Positions 1-5,438 are shown, counted from the stretch's first letter. The stretch is 7,321 nt of DNA from an uncultured Collinsella sp. (GCA_900544755.1 UQWQ01000093.1:1-7321), one strand, 5' to 3'. The notes: generated from the sequence alone by a model not told the origin. Made by a program: numbers and translations.

Positions 1-72
1 GTACTTTGGTACGCAAGCGACGGTTTGAACAGCAAGATCGGGTGCCTGGGGAAGCCGCCGGGACGAATAGTC

Positions 73-1356
73 CTAAATGGTTTCCAAGAAAGCCTCAATC
101 CTGGTTTGCAGTTGGCCTGCATCCTCGCCGGCGTAGTCGGTCGTGATGTGCATAAATGGAATGCCTGCCTCCTCGGCGGCCTTCTCCACGGCAAACGACT
201 CCATCTCGTAGAGCGTGCAGAACTGCAGAGCCACGTCCACGATGCCGTCGGCATGCAGGTCCTTGGCCATCTGGACAATATCCTTCATACGCTGGTCGTT
301 GGGCGTAAAGACGGCGCAGTTGATCTTAAAGTAGCGCTCGGCGATGGCGTCGAGCATCTCGTCAACCGTCTCGCCGGACTCGTCGACCAGGTCCTTGTAG
401 TAGCGCGAGCCCGTGCAGGACTCCTCGCCTACCACAACGCCGCCGGCCTTCTCGATAAGGTTGAACAGCTTCCAGTTGGGCACGGCCATGGGCGTACCGG
501 TGTACAGGATGCGCTTGGTCCCCTTGGGTGCCACGCCCTCGCCGGCCTCGACACGCTGCTCGCACTCAGCCGCCATATCGTTGATGGCTCCGGTCAGACG
601 CGGTGTGTCGTCCATAAAGGCGGCCTGAACGGTCAGCAGGCTGTCGAGACCGCTGATGGGCGCAGGGTCGGCAGCGCGGGTCGCAGCGAGGCGCTGCAGG
701 GCGCGGCGCTTCTCATTGACGGCGTGGATGGCAGCCTTCAGACGCTCGGGCGTAATCTTGACGCCGCACTCTTCCTCGATCTTGGCGGCGAGCTTCTTGA
801 CCTCGGCCTTCCAGGTCACGAGCGTCGACTCGTCGTGCACGTTGGGAATATCCATGACGTACATGTTCTTTTGCGTGGCAAAGAACTCGTAGGCTTTCTT
901 CTTGCCGTCGCAGGTGTTCTCGCCTACCACCAAGTCACTCGACTCAATGTAGGGGCAGACCTCGCCCAGCTTAAAGCCGGCAAAGCTCTTGATGAGCGGA
1001 CAAGTGTTGCGCGGCAAGTGCTCCTCGACCTTGTCGGTCGCCCAATCGGCGCCCGAGCACAGACCCACGGGGATACCGTCGCAGGCGAGCACAATCTCCT
1101 CGGGCACGTAGACGCAGAAGCTGCCCACGATCTTGGTGGCCTCGCCGGTCTCCTTCTTGTCGAGCATCTCCTTAATACGGCCGCTGTGGATGTTGGTGGC
1201 GACAAAATCCAGGTAGGACGTGGACTTGGGGCGATTGTTCTGCGTCAGGAACATATCGCCGTACATCTGGCCCACGGCGCCCAGCAGCATGTCGTGGTCG
1301 GCAAGATTCATGCCGAGGCTCTCCCACATCGGATGGAAATCAAATTCTTCAGCCAT
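73..1356 (-). CDS. Double-cubane-cluster anaerobic reductase (2-hydroxyacyl-CoA dehydratase D/HgdB superfamily)
   Basis: This 427-residue protein belongs to the superfamily of the dehydratase subunits HgdB/FldB. It most resembles the YjiM/DCCP branch, whose characterised member carries an [8Fe-9S] double-cubane cluster and performs ATP-dependent low-potential reduction together with an ASKHA-type activator ATPase. Seen in the sequence: Cys at 81 (SFCVYVPEE), 92, 100, 119 (LPRNTCPLIK), 134 (CPYIESSDLVVGE), 149 (NTCDGKKK), 314 (EESCTGSRYY), 347 and 380 (LQFC), with a lysine- and alanine-rich helical stretch around 180-230 between the two halves. The CPLIK, TCDGKKK and SRYY blocks are what point to the DCCP branch rather than a true hydroxyacyl-CoA dehydratase subunit. 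The physiological substrate cannot be told from sequence. The ATG is preceded by AGAGGGG at 1364-1370, seven bases away. No partner activator gene is visible; one could lie beyond coordinate 1. It appears soluble and cytoplasmic, with no signal peptide. Family assignment is strong, branch assignment moderate. Confidence 0.85.
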   Translation of the reverse strand: MAEEFDFHPMWESLGMNLADHDMLLGAVGQMYGDMFLTQNNRPKSTSYLDFVATNIHSGRIKEMLDKKETGEATKIVGSFCVYVPEEIVLACDGIPVGLCSGADWATDKVEEHLPRNTCPLIKSFAGFKLGEVCPYIESSDLVVGENTCDGKKKAYEFFATQKNMYVMDIPNVHDESTLVTWKAEVKKLAAKIEEECGVKITPERLKAAIHAVNEKRRALQRLAATRAADPAPISGLDSLLTVQAAFMDDTPRLTGAINDMAAECEQRVEAGEGVAPKGTKRILYTGTPMAVPNWKLFNLIEKAGGVVVGEESCTGSRYYKDLVDESGETVDEMLDAIAERYFKINCAVFTPNDQRMKDIVQMAKDLHADGIVDVALQFCTLYEMESFAVEKAAEEAGIPFMHITTDYAGEDAGQLQTRIEAFLETI

Positions 1357-1363
1357 AACGGTT

Positions 1364-1370
1364 CCCCTCT
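1364..1370 (-). promoter_or_regulatory. Ribosome binding site of the reductase gene
   Basis: Minus-strand AGAGGGG lies seven bases before the ATG at 1354-1356 and supports that start. Confidence 0.7.
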
Positions 1371-1492
1371 CGAACCAAAAACGGATAACAGCGGTATCGA
1401 TGCACGACGGACGGCGATTGCCCGACCGTGCTCAAACCCGGAATTTTAGGGAACCTGCTTTGCGGTCGATTATTTAGTTGTGCGTCGTCTCT

Positions 1493-1532
1493 CCCGGAGC
1501 CGTGAACATACCTGCTCATATGCGGCTCCGAG
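1493..1532 (-). other. Inverted repeat / potential RNA stem in the reductase leader
   Basis: CGGAGCCG at 1523-1530 (read on minus) is exactly complementary to CGGCTCCG at 1495-1502. The stem extends to about ten pairs with one G-U, around a 20-base loop. The first arm can instead fold locally as GGCT-CGG-AGCC, so two mutually exclusive structures are possible. The loop contains the stop codon of the putative leader ORF. There is no U-run after it, so it is not a simple terminator. Confidence 0.5.
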
Positions 1533-1584
1533 CCATATATAGGGCACGCGCGGCAACGCGGCGAATGTATGTCGTCTGCGGCAT
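1516..1584 (-). CDS. Possible 22-residue leader peptide / small protein
   Basis: A short ORF starts at an ATG preceded by AAAGGAGGG (1592-1600), the strongest Shine-Dalgarno in the window, with a spacer of about seven bases. It starts MPQTTYIRRV and ends in TGA. The peptide is basic, with five arginines, and has no recognisable domain or run of a single regulatory amino acid. It sits about 25 bases after a candidate transcription start and about 160 bases before the reductase ATG in the same direction, the position expected of a leader peptide. It could be fortuitous; the ribosome binding site is the main evidence. Confidence 0.35.
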   Translation of the reverse strand: MPQTTYIRRVAARALYMARSRI

Positions 1585-1603
1585 GTGCGCACCCTCCTTT
1601 ACA

Positions 1604-1617
1604 AGTTGAGGTCAACT
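1604..1617. promoter_or_regulatory. Palindrome overlapping a -10 box (candidate operator)
   Basis: AGTTGA and TCAACT form a perfect 6-bp dyad with a 2-base centre. One arm overlaps the candidate -10 TATAGT (1615-1620) and the dyad covers the expected start site, a typical repressor position. No regulator gene is present in the window to match it. Confidence 0.4.
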
Positions 1618-1643
1618 ATACCAACGGTCATCGACCATGCGAA
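1615..1643 (-). promoter_or_regulatory. Candidate promoter P2 for the leader ORF and reductase gene
   Basis: On the minus strand, TTCGCA (1638-1643) is separated by 17 bases from TATAGT (1615-1620). TG stands one base before the -10, making an extended -10 element. The start would fall near 1608, giving a leader of roughly 24 bases before the small ORF. The -35 match is only four of six. Confidence 0.4.
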
Positions 1644-1651
1644 CACCGTTG
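1622..1651. repeat. 7-bp-arm inverted repeat
   Basis: CAACGGT (1622-1628) and ACCGTTG (1645-1651) are perfect inverted arms separated by 16 bases. They flank the -35 of candidate promoter P2. They could be a two-half-site operator or, in a transcript from further upstream, a hairpin. Confidence 0.4.
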
Positions 1652-1692
1652 ACATTCGTACGACAGCGTCGTGTGCCGTCGTTTAATAAATA

Positions 1693-1720
1693 ATTATCTT
1701 AATTGATAAGAGTTTGTCAT
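1693..1720 (-). promoter_or_regulatory. Candidate promoter P1, AT-rich, upstream of the reductase unit
   Basis: Minus-strand ATGACA (1715-1720) and GATAAT (1693-1698) each match the sigma-70-type consensus at five of six positions, with a 16-base spacer. The segment is sharply AT-rich compared with its surroundings and lies just past the modC terminator. A dyad TTATC/GATAA (1694-1709) sits in the spacer and -10. If used, the reductase leader would be about 330 nt. Confidence 0.45.
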
Positions 1721-1739
1721 TCCTCATTCGGCGAACGGC

Positions 1740-1776
1740 AAAAACAAAGCCGCCGAGGCTTATATTCCCCGACGGC
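1740..1776 (-). terminator. Intrinsic terminator of the modABC unit
   Basis: On the minus strand, GCCGTCGGGG (1767-1776) pairs with CCTCGGCGGC (1749-1758) as ten consecutive pairs including two G-U, around an 8-base loop. It is followed directly by TTTGTTTTT (1740-1748). It begins 12 bases after the modC stop. Confidence 0.88.
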
Positions 1777-1787
1777 ATTACCCGGCG

Positions 1788-2858
1788 CTATCGACAAACC
1801 AAATGGATCCTGCTGGCATCAAAATGCATGCGCAGCGTCTCGCCTGCTTGCGGCAGCTCGTCGACAGGCATGCGCACTTTGTTGACCTTCCACTGCAGGC
1901 GCGTCGGCGCGTCGGCGCGCGGCACGTCCAGCAGCACCAGGCGCTCAAAACGTGAATCGCTCACGCGGGCCACATGCAGGTCGTAGCTGTTGCGACCCCG
2001 CTCAGCACGGTTGTCCACATGGAAGTAGCTCGCACGAATACCCAGGTACGCCACGTTATCGGGAACCTCACGGCCCACGTTGAAGGTCATGCCCCAGTCG
2101 AGGGCCTCAACTTCTTCGTCGCCGATCTTGCGCGCGCGGCTCGTATTCTTGCAGCCCGTCAGGCGCAGCGCAGCCAAGGTTTGCGGCCGGCGGACCACGT
2201 CCTCGACGGAGCCGATCTCCTCCATATGCCCGTCGTGCATCACACAAATGCGCTCGCACAGACGGCACGCTTCGTCGATGTCGTGGCTCACGTAGAGCAC
2301 GGTACGGTTGCACACATCGAACAGGTCGAGCATGTTCTGTTCGAGCGCGCTCTTAAGATAGGAATCGAGCGCGCTCATGGGCTCGTCGAACATAAAAATG
2401 CCCGGATGCGCCGCCACCATGCGCGCAAGCGCCACGCGTTGCTGCTGACCGCCCGAGAGGCGCGCGGGGTAGCGGTCAGCAAAATCGGCCAGACCGAAAA
2501 TGCCCAGATAGCGCTCGGCGAGCTTTTTGCGCGCGGCGGCGTCACCCGCATCCTTAACACCGGCGCAAACGTTATCGGCCACCGTCATGTTGGGAAACAG
2601 CTGATAGTTTTGGAACAGCAGGGCGCATTTTCGCTCCTGGGGCGACAGGTTGATACCCGCCGCCGAGTCAAAAAAGGTCACGCCGTTGACGACGATCTCG
2701 CCCTCGTCGGGTGTCTCCACGCCGGCAATGCAGCGCAACGTGCAGCTCTTGCCGCAACCCGAGGCGCCCAGCAGCGCCACACGCTCCTCGCCGGCATCGA
2801 GCTGAATGTCGAGGGTAAAGCCCGGATAGCGCTTTTTGATATCCAGAACGAGCGACAT
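1788..2858 (-). CDS. modC: Molybdate/tungstate ABC transporter ATP-binding protein ModC
   Basis: The 356-residue cytoplasmic ATPase powers the ModABC importer. All nucleotide-binding motifs are intact: Walker A GASGCGKS at 31-38, Q-loop FQNYQLFP around Gln83, signature LSGGQQQR at 134-141, Walker B IFMFDE at 154-159 with catalytic Glu159, D-loop SALD at 162-165, and switch His192 in YVSHD. The region from about 230 to the end follows the usual place of the regulatory TOBE/Mop domain but lacks an obvious Mop signature; it contains TGCKN at 234-238 and GIRASYFHV at 273-281. The start is ATG with GGAGG ten bases upstream, encoded within the last codons of modB; only three bases separate the two genes, implying translational coupling. 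An 8-base tandem repeat lies near the 3' end. Assignment to molybdate rather than sulfate or another oxyanion rests on the adjacent modA/modB and cofactor genes. Confidence 0.9.
   Translation of the reverse strand: MSLVLDIKKRYPGFTLDIQLDAGEERVALLGASGCGKSCTLRCIAGVETPDEGEIVVNGVTFFDSAAGINLSPQERKCALLFQNYQLFPNMTVADNVCAGVKDAGDAAARKKLAERYLGIFGLADFADRYPARLSGGQQQRVALARMVAAHPGIFMFDEPMSALDSYLKSALEQNMLDLFDVCNRTVLYVSHDIDEACRLCERICVMHDGHMEEIGSVEDVVRRPQTLAALRLTGCKNTSRARKIGDEEVEALDWGMTFNVGREVPDNVAYLGIRASYFHVDNRAERGRNSYDLHVARVSDSRFERLVLLDVPRADAPTRLQWKVNKVRMPVDELPQAGETLRMHFDASRIHLVCR
1898..1919. repeat. Tandem 8-base repeat inside modC
   Basis: The plus-strand unit GGCGCGTC occurs 2.75 times head to tail. It encodes part of the ModC C-terminal region (around residues 313-321). 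The unit length is not a multiple of three, so any copy change would shift frame. Confidence 0.6.
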
Positions 2859-2861
2859 GGC

Positions 2862-4304
2862 TTATCGACCTCCCTTTGCGACCGCGCCATCGCGCATAAG
2901 CTCGGCCAGCGCCTCGCGATCGATACGCAGCGCATCGCCGCCCACTGGGTCGAGCGAATCGGCCTGGCTGCCCAGCTGCTTGGCCTGCTTGCGCTCCGCG
3001 CGGGACAGGCCGCGCCCGCGGTACTTTTGCGAATGCGCCGTGTACATATTGATGAACAGGATGACCAGGAAACTGAACACGATCACGACGGCGACCCAAA
3101 AGAGGGCCACCGACGTGTTGCCGCCCATCCACTCAAAGTAGATGGCGATGGGGATGGTCTGGGTAATGCCGGCGTAGTTGCCCGCAAAGAACAGGGTGCA
3201 GCCAAACTCGCCCATGGCACGCGCGAAGGCAAGCACCGCGCCGGCGGCAATCGAAGGCCAGCCAAGCGGCATCATAAGCTTGGTAAAGATGCGACGCTCG
3301 GACCATCCCAGGGTTCGTGCGGCGTCGAGCATCTGCGTGTCGAGGCTCTCGAAGGCTCCGAGCGCCGTGCGGTAGACCAGCGGAAACGACACAACGACGG
3401 CCGAAATGACCGCTGCGGGCCAGGTAAAAACGATCGAGATGCCGTGCGCGATCAGCCACTGGCCGACACCGGTCGAGCGGCCAAACAGCATGAGGAGCAG
3501 AAAGCCGCAGACCGTGGGCGGCAGCACCATAGGAATCGTAAAGACCGAATCGAGCAGGCCCTTGATGCGACTCGAGGTACCCATAGTCTTCCACGCGGCA
3601 AACAGGCCCAGTGCAAAGGCAATCACCAGGGCAAGGCCACTCGTTTTAATGGACACCCAAAACGGGCGGTAGTCGATGCCGCCTAAAAAGGAAGCCAGAG
3701 AGGTCAAGGGCCCCTGCTCATCCCGCAATACGACAGACGATGCTTCTACCATTTGAGCGCTATCAAGCCAACGCGCGCCGCCCTTGGCATCACCCGAGGC
3801 CGATGCAATCACCACATAGCGGTCCCCATCCGCACCACGCACATCAAAGCCATAGGTATACCCGCCGGCATCAAACGTTGTTTCCGCCGTAACATACCAA
3901 GGAAGATCAACGTCCCCTAGCTGCGCACCTCCCATGGAGTTTGCGCTGTCGAGCTCACAGACGAGGGCCTTGAGACCCGATACGCACTCGTTGTCCTGCG
4001 GATCCAATCCATACTTCTCGACCGCCCTGGGCGATATCCACACCACAACGCGATCGGCAGCAGGCGCCACCACAAGGTCCACGTCCTCGTCAACGGGAAA
4101 CCGGTAGCCCTCAGGCTGGCCCTCCATGGCACGAGCGGTCCCCTTGGCCAACCGCTCAAAACCCTCGATCCCATAGGAAAGCCCATGAGCGGTCGCAGCA
4201 ACCTGGGCCCCGTCCTCAGCGAACCCAGCAAACGCAAATCCCGGCACCCAGCAAAGCGCGAAGGTCAAAGCACAGGCGACAAGCATGCGGAATCTATTAA
4301 GCAC
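2862..4304 (-). CDS. modB: Molybdate/tungstate ABC transporter permease ModB with large N-terminal extracytoplasmic domain
   Basis: This is the membrane channel of the importer, 480 residues from the chosen GTG start, about twice the usual ModB length. Residues 1-26 form a signal peptide or anchor (LNRFRM, then a hydrophobic run ending AFA). Residues 27 to about 212 are a soluble region I do not recognise. The permease follows from about 215, with hydrophobic segments, an EAA-type loop (AFESLDTQMLDAARTLG, 317-333) that contacts ModC, and the ModB hallmark ARAMGEFG (361-368). A charged cytoplasmic tail of about 57 residues ends the protein. The start is chosen because GGAG (4311-4314) lies six bases before this GTG and the signal peptide begins there; a GTG 69 bases upstream overlaps the modA stop but has no such site and adds a poor leader. 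It ends three bases before modC. Confidence 0.88.
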   Translation of the reverse strand: MLNRFRMLVACALTFALCWVPGFAFAGFAEDGAQVAATAHGLSYGIEGFERLAKGTARAMEGQPEGYRFPVDEDVDLVVAPAADRVVVWISPRAVEKYGLDPQDNECVSGLKALVCELDSANSMGGAQLGDVDLPWYVTAETTFDAGGYTYGFDVRGADGDRYVVIASASGDAKGGARWLDSAQMVEASSVVLRDEQGPLTSLASFLGGIDYRPFWVSIKTSGLALVIAFALGLFAAWKTMGTSSRIKGLLDSVFTIPMVLPPTVCGFLLLMLFGRSTGVGQWLIAHGISIVFTWPAAVISAVVVSFPLVYRTALGAFESLDTQMLDAARTLGWSERRIFTKLMMPLGWPSIAAGAVLAFARAMGEFGCTLFFAGNYAGITQTIPIAIYFEWMGGNTSVALFWVAVVIVFSFLVILFINMYTAHSQKYRGRGLSRAERKQAKQLGSQADSLDPVGGDALRIDREALAELMRDGAVAKGGR

Positions 4305-4310
4305 GAAAAG

Positions 4311-4314
4311 CTCC
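4311..4314 (-). promoter_or_regulatory. Ribosome binding site selecting the modB GTG start
   Basis: Minus-strand GGAG stands six bases before GTG at 4302-4304. It decides the start over the GTG at 4373 and the ATG at 4286, neither of which has a comparable site. Confidence 0.6.
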
Positions 4315-4372
4315 AAGCGAATACAAGGACGGAGTGAAACACAAAACGATGGAATTATCGCGCCAAGCCGCA

Positions 4373-5248
4373 CTACGCGGAAAGCTCAAAGCCGTACTTA
4401 GCCCAAATCTTCTGAGCCTTCTTGTTGGACAGGCAAAAGTCGATGAACGCCTTAGCCTCGTCGGCATGTTCGGAGCTCTCGGCAACGGCGCCCGGATACA
4501 CGATGGGCTTGTGCGAGTCCTCGGGACACACGAACGCCTCCTCGATGCCGTCGTAGCGGAAGATATCGGAGCTGTAGACAAAACCGGCCACGCAGTCGCC
4601 TGTGGACACATAGGCGGCAGCGGTACCAACTTTGTCGGCCAGTGCGACCTTGTCGGCGATCTCGGGAGCATACTCGCCGTCGTCGCCTTCGGTGCCGGTG
4701 TAGAGGCCCACGGAAGCCAACGCCTGGTTGGCGTACTTGCCGGCGGGGACGGTCTTGGCGTCGCCGATGGCGATCTTGCCGTCCAGATTCGCGACGTCGG
4801 CGATGGCCTCGACCTTGGTGTCGGAGCCCTCGGCACGAATGATCACGAGGTCGTTGACGAACATATCCTCACGCGTGTCGGCATCGACGAGCTCGACGGT
4901 CTCAGCGTCATCCATGGTGCCCTTGGAAGCGGTGATGAGCACGTCGACCGTGGCACCGGCACGCATCTGCTCAACGAGGTCGCCGGACGCCTTAAACTGC
5001 GTGTCGGCAAAGGTGGTACCGGTCTGCTCGGTGTAGAGCTTCTGAACCTCGGGCAAAGCCTTCTCGAGCGAGTTGGCAGCAAAGACCTGCAGCTCGACGG
5101 TTTCCTTCTTGGAAGAGGCCTTGGCGGAGCCGGCATCGGAGCCGGTCGCCTCAGGCTCCTTGTTGCCGGAGCAGCCGGCAAGCCCAAGGCCGGCAGCGGC
5201 GACAGTAGAGAGCGAGACGAATCCGCGGCGAGAAACCATATCGAACAT
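4373..5248 (-). CDS. modA: Molybdate/tungstate ABC transporter substrate-binding lipoprotein ModA
   Basis: The 291-residue extracytoplasmic binding protein captures the oxyanion and delivers it to ModB. The N-terminus has twin arginines (SRRGFV, Arg7-Arg8), a hydrophobic run and the lipobox LAGC with Cys26, so it looks like a Tat-type exported lipoprotein. A Ser/Ala/Lys-rich linker (27-49) precedes the binding fold. ModA-like ligand blocks are FAANSL (56-61, Ser60), KASGDLV (86-92, Ser88), GDAKTVPAGKYA (162-173) and AGFVYSSD (221-228, Tyr225). By analogy to E. coli ModA, these serines and the tyrosine would contact the oxyanion. The ATG is preceded by AAAGGG six bases upstream; an in-frame TTG two codons earlier abuts that site and is unlikely. 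It is the first gene of modABC. Molybdate versus tungstate cannot be decided. Confidence 0.92.
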   Translation of the reverse strand: MFDMVSRRGFVSLSTVAAAGLGLAGCSGNKEPEATGSDAGSAKASSKKETVELQVFAANSLEKALPEVQKLYTEQTGTTFADTQFKASGDLVEQMRAGATVDVLITASKGTMDDAETVELVDADTREDMFVNDLVIIRAEGSDTKVEAIADVANLDGKIAIGDAKTVPAGKYANQALASVGLYTGTEGDDGEYAPEIADKVALADKVGTAAAYVSTGDCVAGFVYSSDIFRYDGIEEAFVCPEDSHKPIVYPGAVAESSEHADEAKAFIDFCLSNKKAQKIWAKYGFELSA

Positions 5249-5254
5249 GTTCAA

Positions 5255-5260
5255 CCCTTT
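5255..5260 (-). promoter_or_regulatory. Ribosome binding site of modA
   Basis: Minus-strand AAAGGG is six bases before the ATG at 5246-5248. Its position excludes the adjacent TTG at 5252-5254 as start. Confidence 0.65.
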
Positions 5261-5270
5261 CGGACCTTGT

Positions 5271-5292
5271 GCCCGGGTACCCCACCGCGGGC
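5271..5292 (-). other. Stable hairpin in the modABC 5' leader
   Basis: GCCCG (5288-5292) plus GGT (5284-5286) pair with ACC (5276-5278) plus CGGGC (5271-5275). This gives eight pairs with one bulged C around a GGGGT loop, ten bases before the modA ribosome binding site. No U-run follows, so it is not a terminator; it could affect stability or translation. Confidence 0.5.
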
Positions 5293-5308
5293 TTTATTCT
5301 GTAATTAA

Positions 5309-5314
5309 ATTATA
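5309..5314 (-). promoter_or_regulatory. -10 element of the modABC promoter
   Basis: A perfect minus-strand TATAAT lies about 60 bases before the modA ATG, after the mogA terminator. No good -35 stands 16-18 bases upstream (CATAAT or similar), so the promoter is weak or activator-dependent. The start would be near 5302. Confidence 0.6.
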
Positions 5315-5323
5315 CTTCGGTGC

Positions 5324-5361
5324 GAATAATGATTATGAGAAATTATTCTCTTCTGAGAATA
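5324..5361. promoter_or_regulatory. Cluster of palindromic half-sites upstream of modA (candidate operator)
   Basis: On the plus strand GAGAA (5337-5341), TTCTC (5346-5350) and GAGAA (5355-5359) alternate orientation with 4-base spacers, a 9-base period. The right pair extends to a 7-bp-arm palindrome (5344-5361). A further dyad, GAATAAT/ATTATTC, spans 5324-5348. Relative to a start near 5302 this covers about -22 to -60, overlapping the -35 position. It does not obviously match the E. coli ModE box. Confidence 0.5.
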
Positions 5362-5402
5362 TAGCTTCAGGCATGCCTACAGAATGCCGTCCCCTTGGGC
5401 GC

Positions 5403-5438
5403 AAATAAAAAGCGGAGCAGCCGTTCAGGTCGCTCCGC
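5403..5438 (-). terminator. Intrinsic terminator of the moeA-mogA unit
   Basis: On the minus strand GCGGAGC (5432-5438) and GCTCCGC (5412-5418) form a perfect 7-bp stem with a 13-base loop, followed by TTTTTATTT (5403-5411). It begins 14 bases after the mogA stop and separates this unit from modABC. Confidence 0.9.

Larger units (their letters stand above)
1357..1787. other. 431-bp intergenic region between modC and the reductase gene
   Basis: No conserved protein is visible here. On the minus strand, in order of transcription, it holds the modC terminator (1740-1776), an AT-rich promoter-like segment (1693-1720), a 7-bp-arm dyad (1622-1651), a second promoter-like pair (1615-1643) with an overlapping palindrome (1604-1617), a possible 22-codon ORF (1516-1584), a long stem (1493-1532), and then about 135 bases without clear structure before the reductase ATG. 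A TAAAAT at 1443-1448 could be a further -10 but has no good -35. Confidence 0.7.

Noticed and set aside
1..72. Start of a downstream activator gene
   Set aside because: No start codon with a ribosome binding site is visible in these bases on the minus strand.
73..1356. True 2-hydroxyglutaryl-CoA or phenyllactyl-CoA dehydratase subunit
   Set aside because: There is no paired second subunit or CoA-transferase beside it, and the CPLIK/TCDGKKK/SRYY blocks fit the double-cubane branch better; kept as the main alternative.
25..1449. Long plus-strand open frame opposite the reductase gene
   Set aside because: It is antisense to a well-conserved protein, shows no family motif, and is low-complexity in Gly/Leu/Val/His as expected of a GC-rich codon shadow.
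1349..1615. 88-codon minus-strand open frame starting at TTG in the leader and overlapping the reductase start
   Set aside because: It has no ribosome binding site before the TTG and no recognisable motif, and it runs over the better-supported short ORF in another frame.
1649..1654. Plus-strand TTGACA resembling a -35
   Set aside because: No -10 stands 16-18 bases downstream, and no plus-strand gene follows.
1974..3686. 570-codon plus-strand open frame opposite modC and modB
   Set aside because: It crosses the modB-modC junction antisense to both; its His/Arg/Gln-rich text with no domain is typical of the complementary frame of GC-rich genes.
4305..4373. Upstream GTG start for modB overlapping the modA stop
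   Set aside because: It adds 23 residues ahead of a normal signal peptide; GGAG is correctly placed for the downstream GTG instead.
4334..5308. 324-codon plus-strand open frame opposite modA
   Set aside because: It is the antisense shadow of modA with no recognisable motif.
5344..5361. E. coli-type ModE box
   Set aside because: The palindrome arms TATTCTC/GAGAATA do not match the ModE consensus as I know it, and no modE gene is visible.
5255..5402. Molybdenum-cofactor riboswitch upstream of modA
   Set aside because: The expected leader is only about 50 bases with one small hairpin, much shorter than that RNA class.
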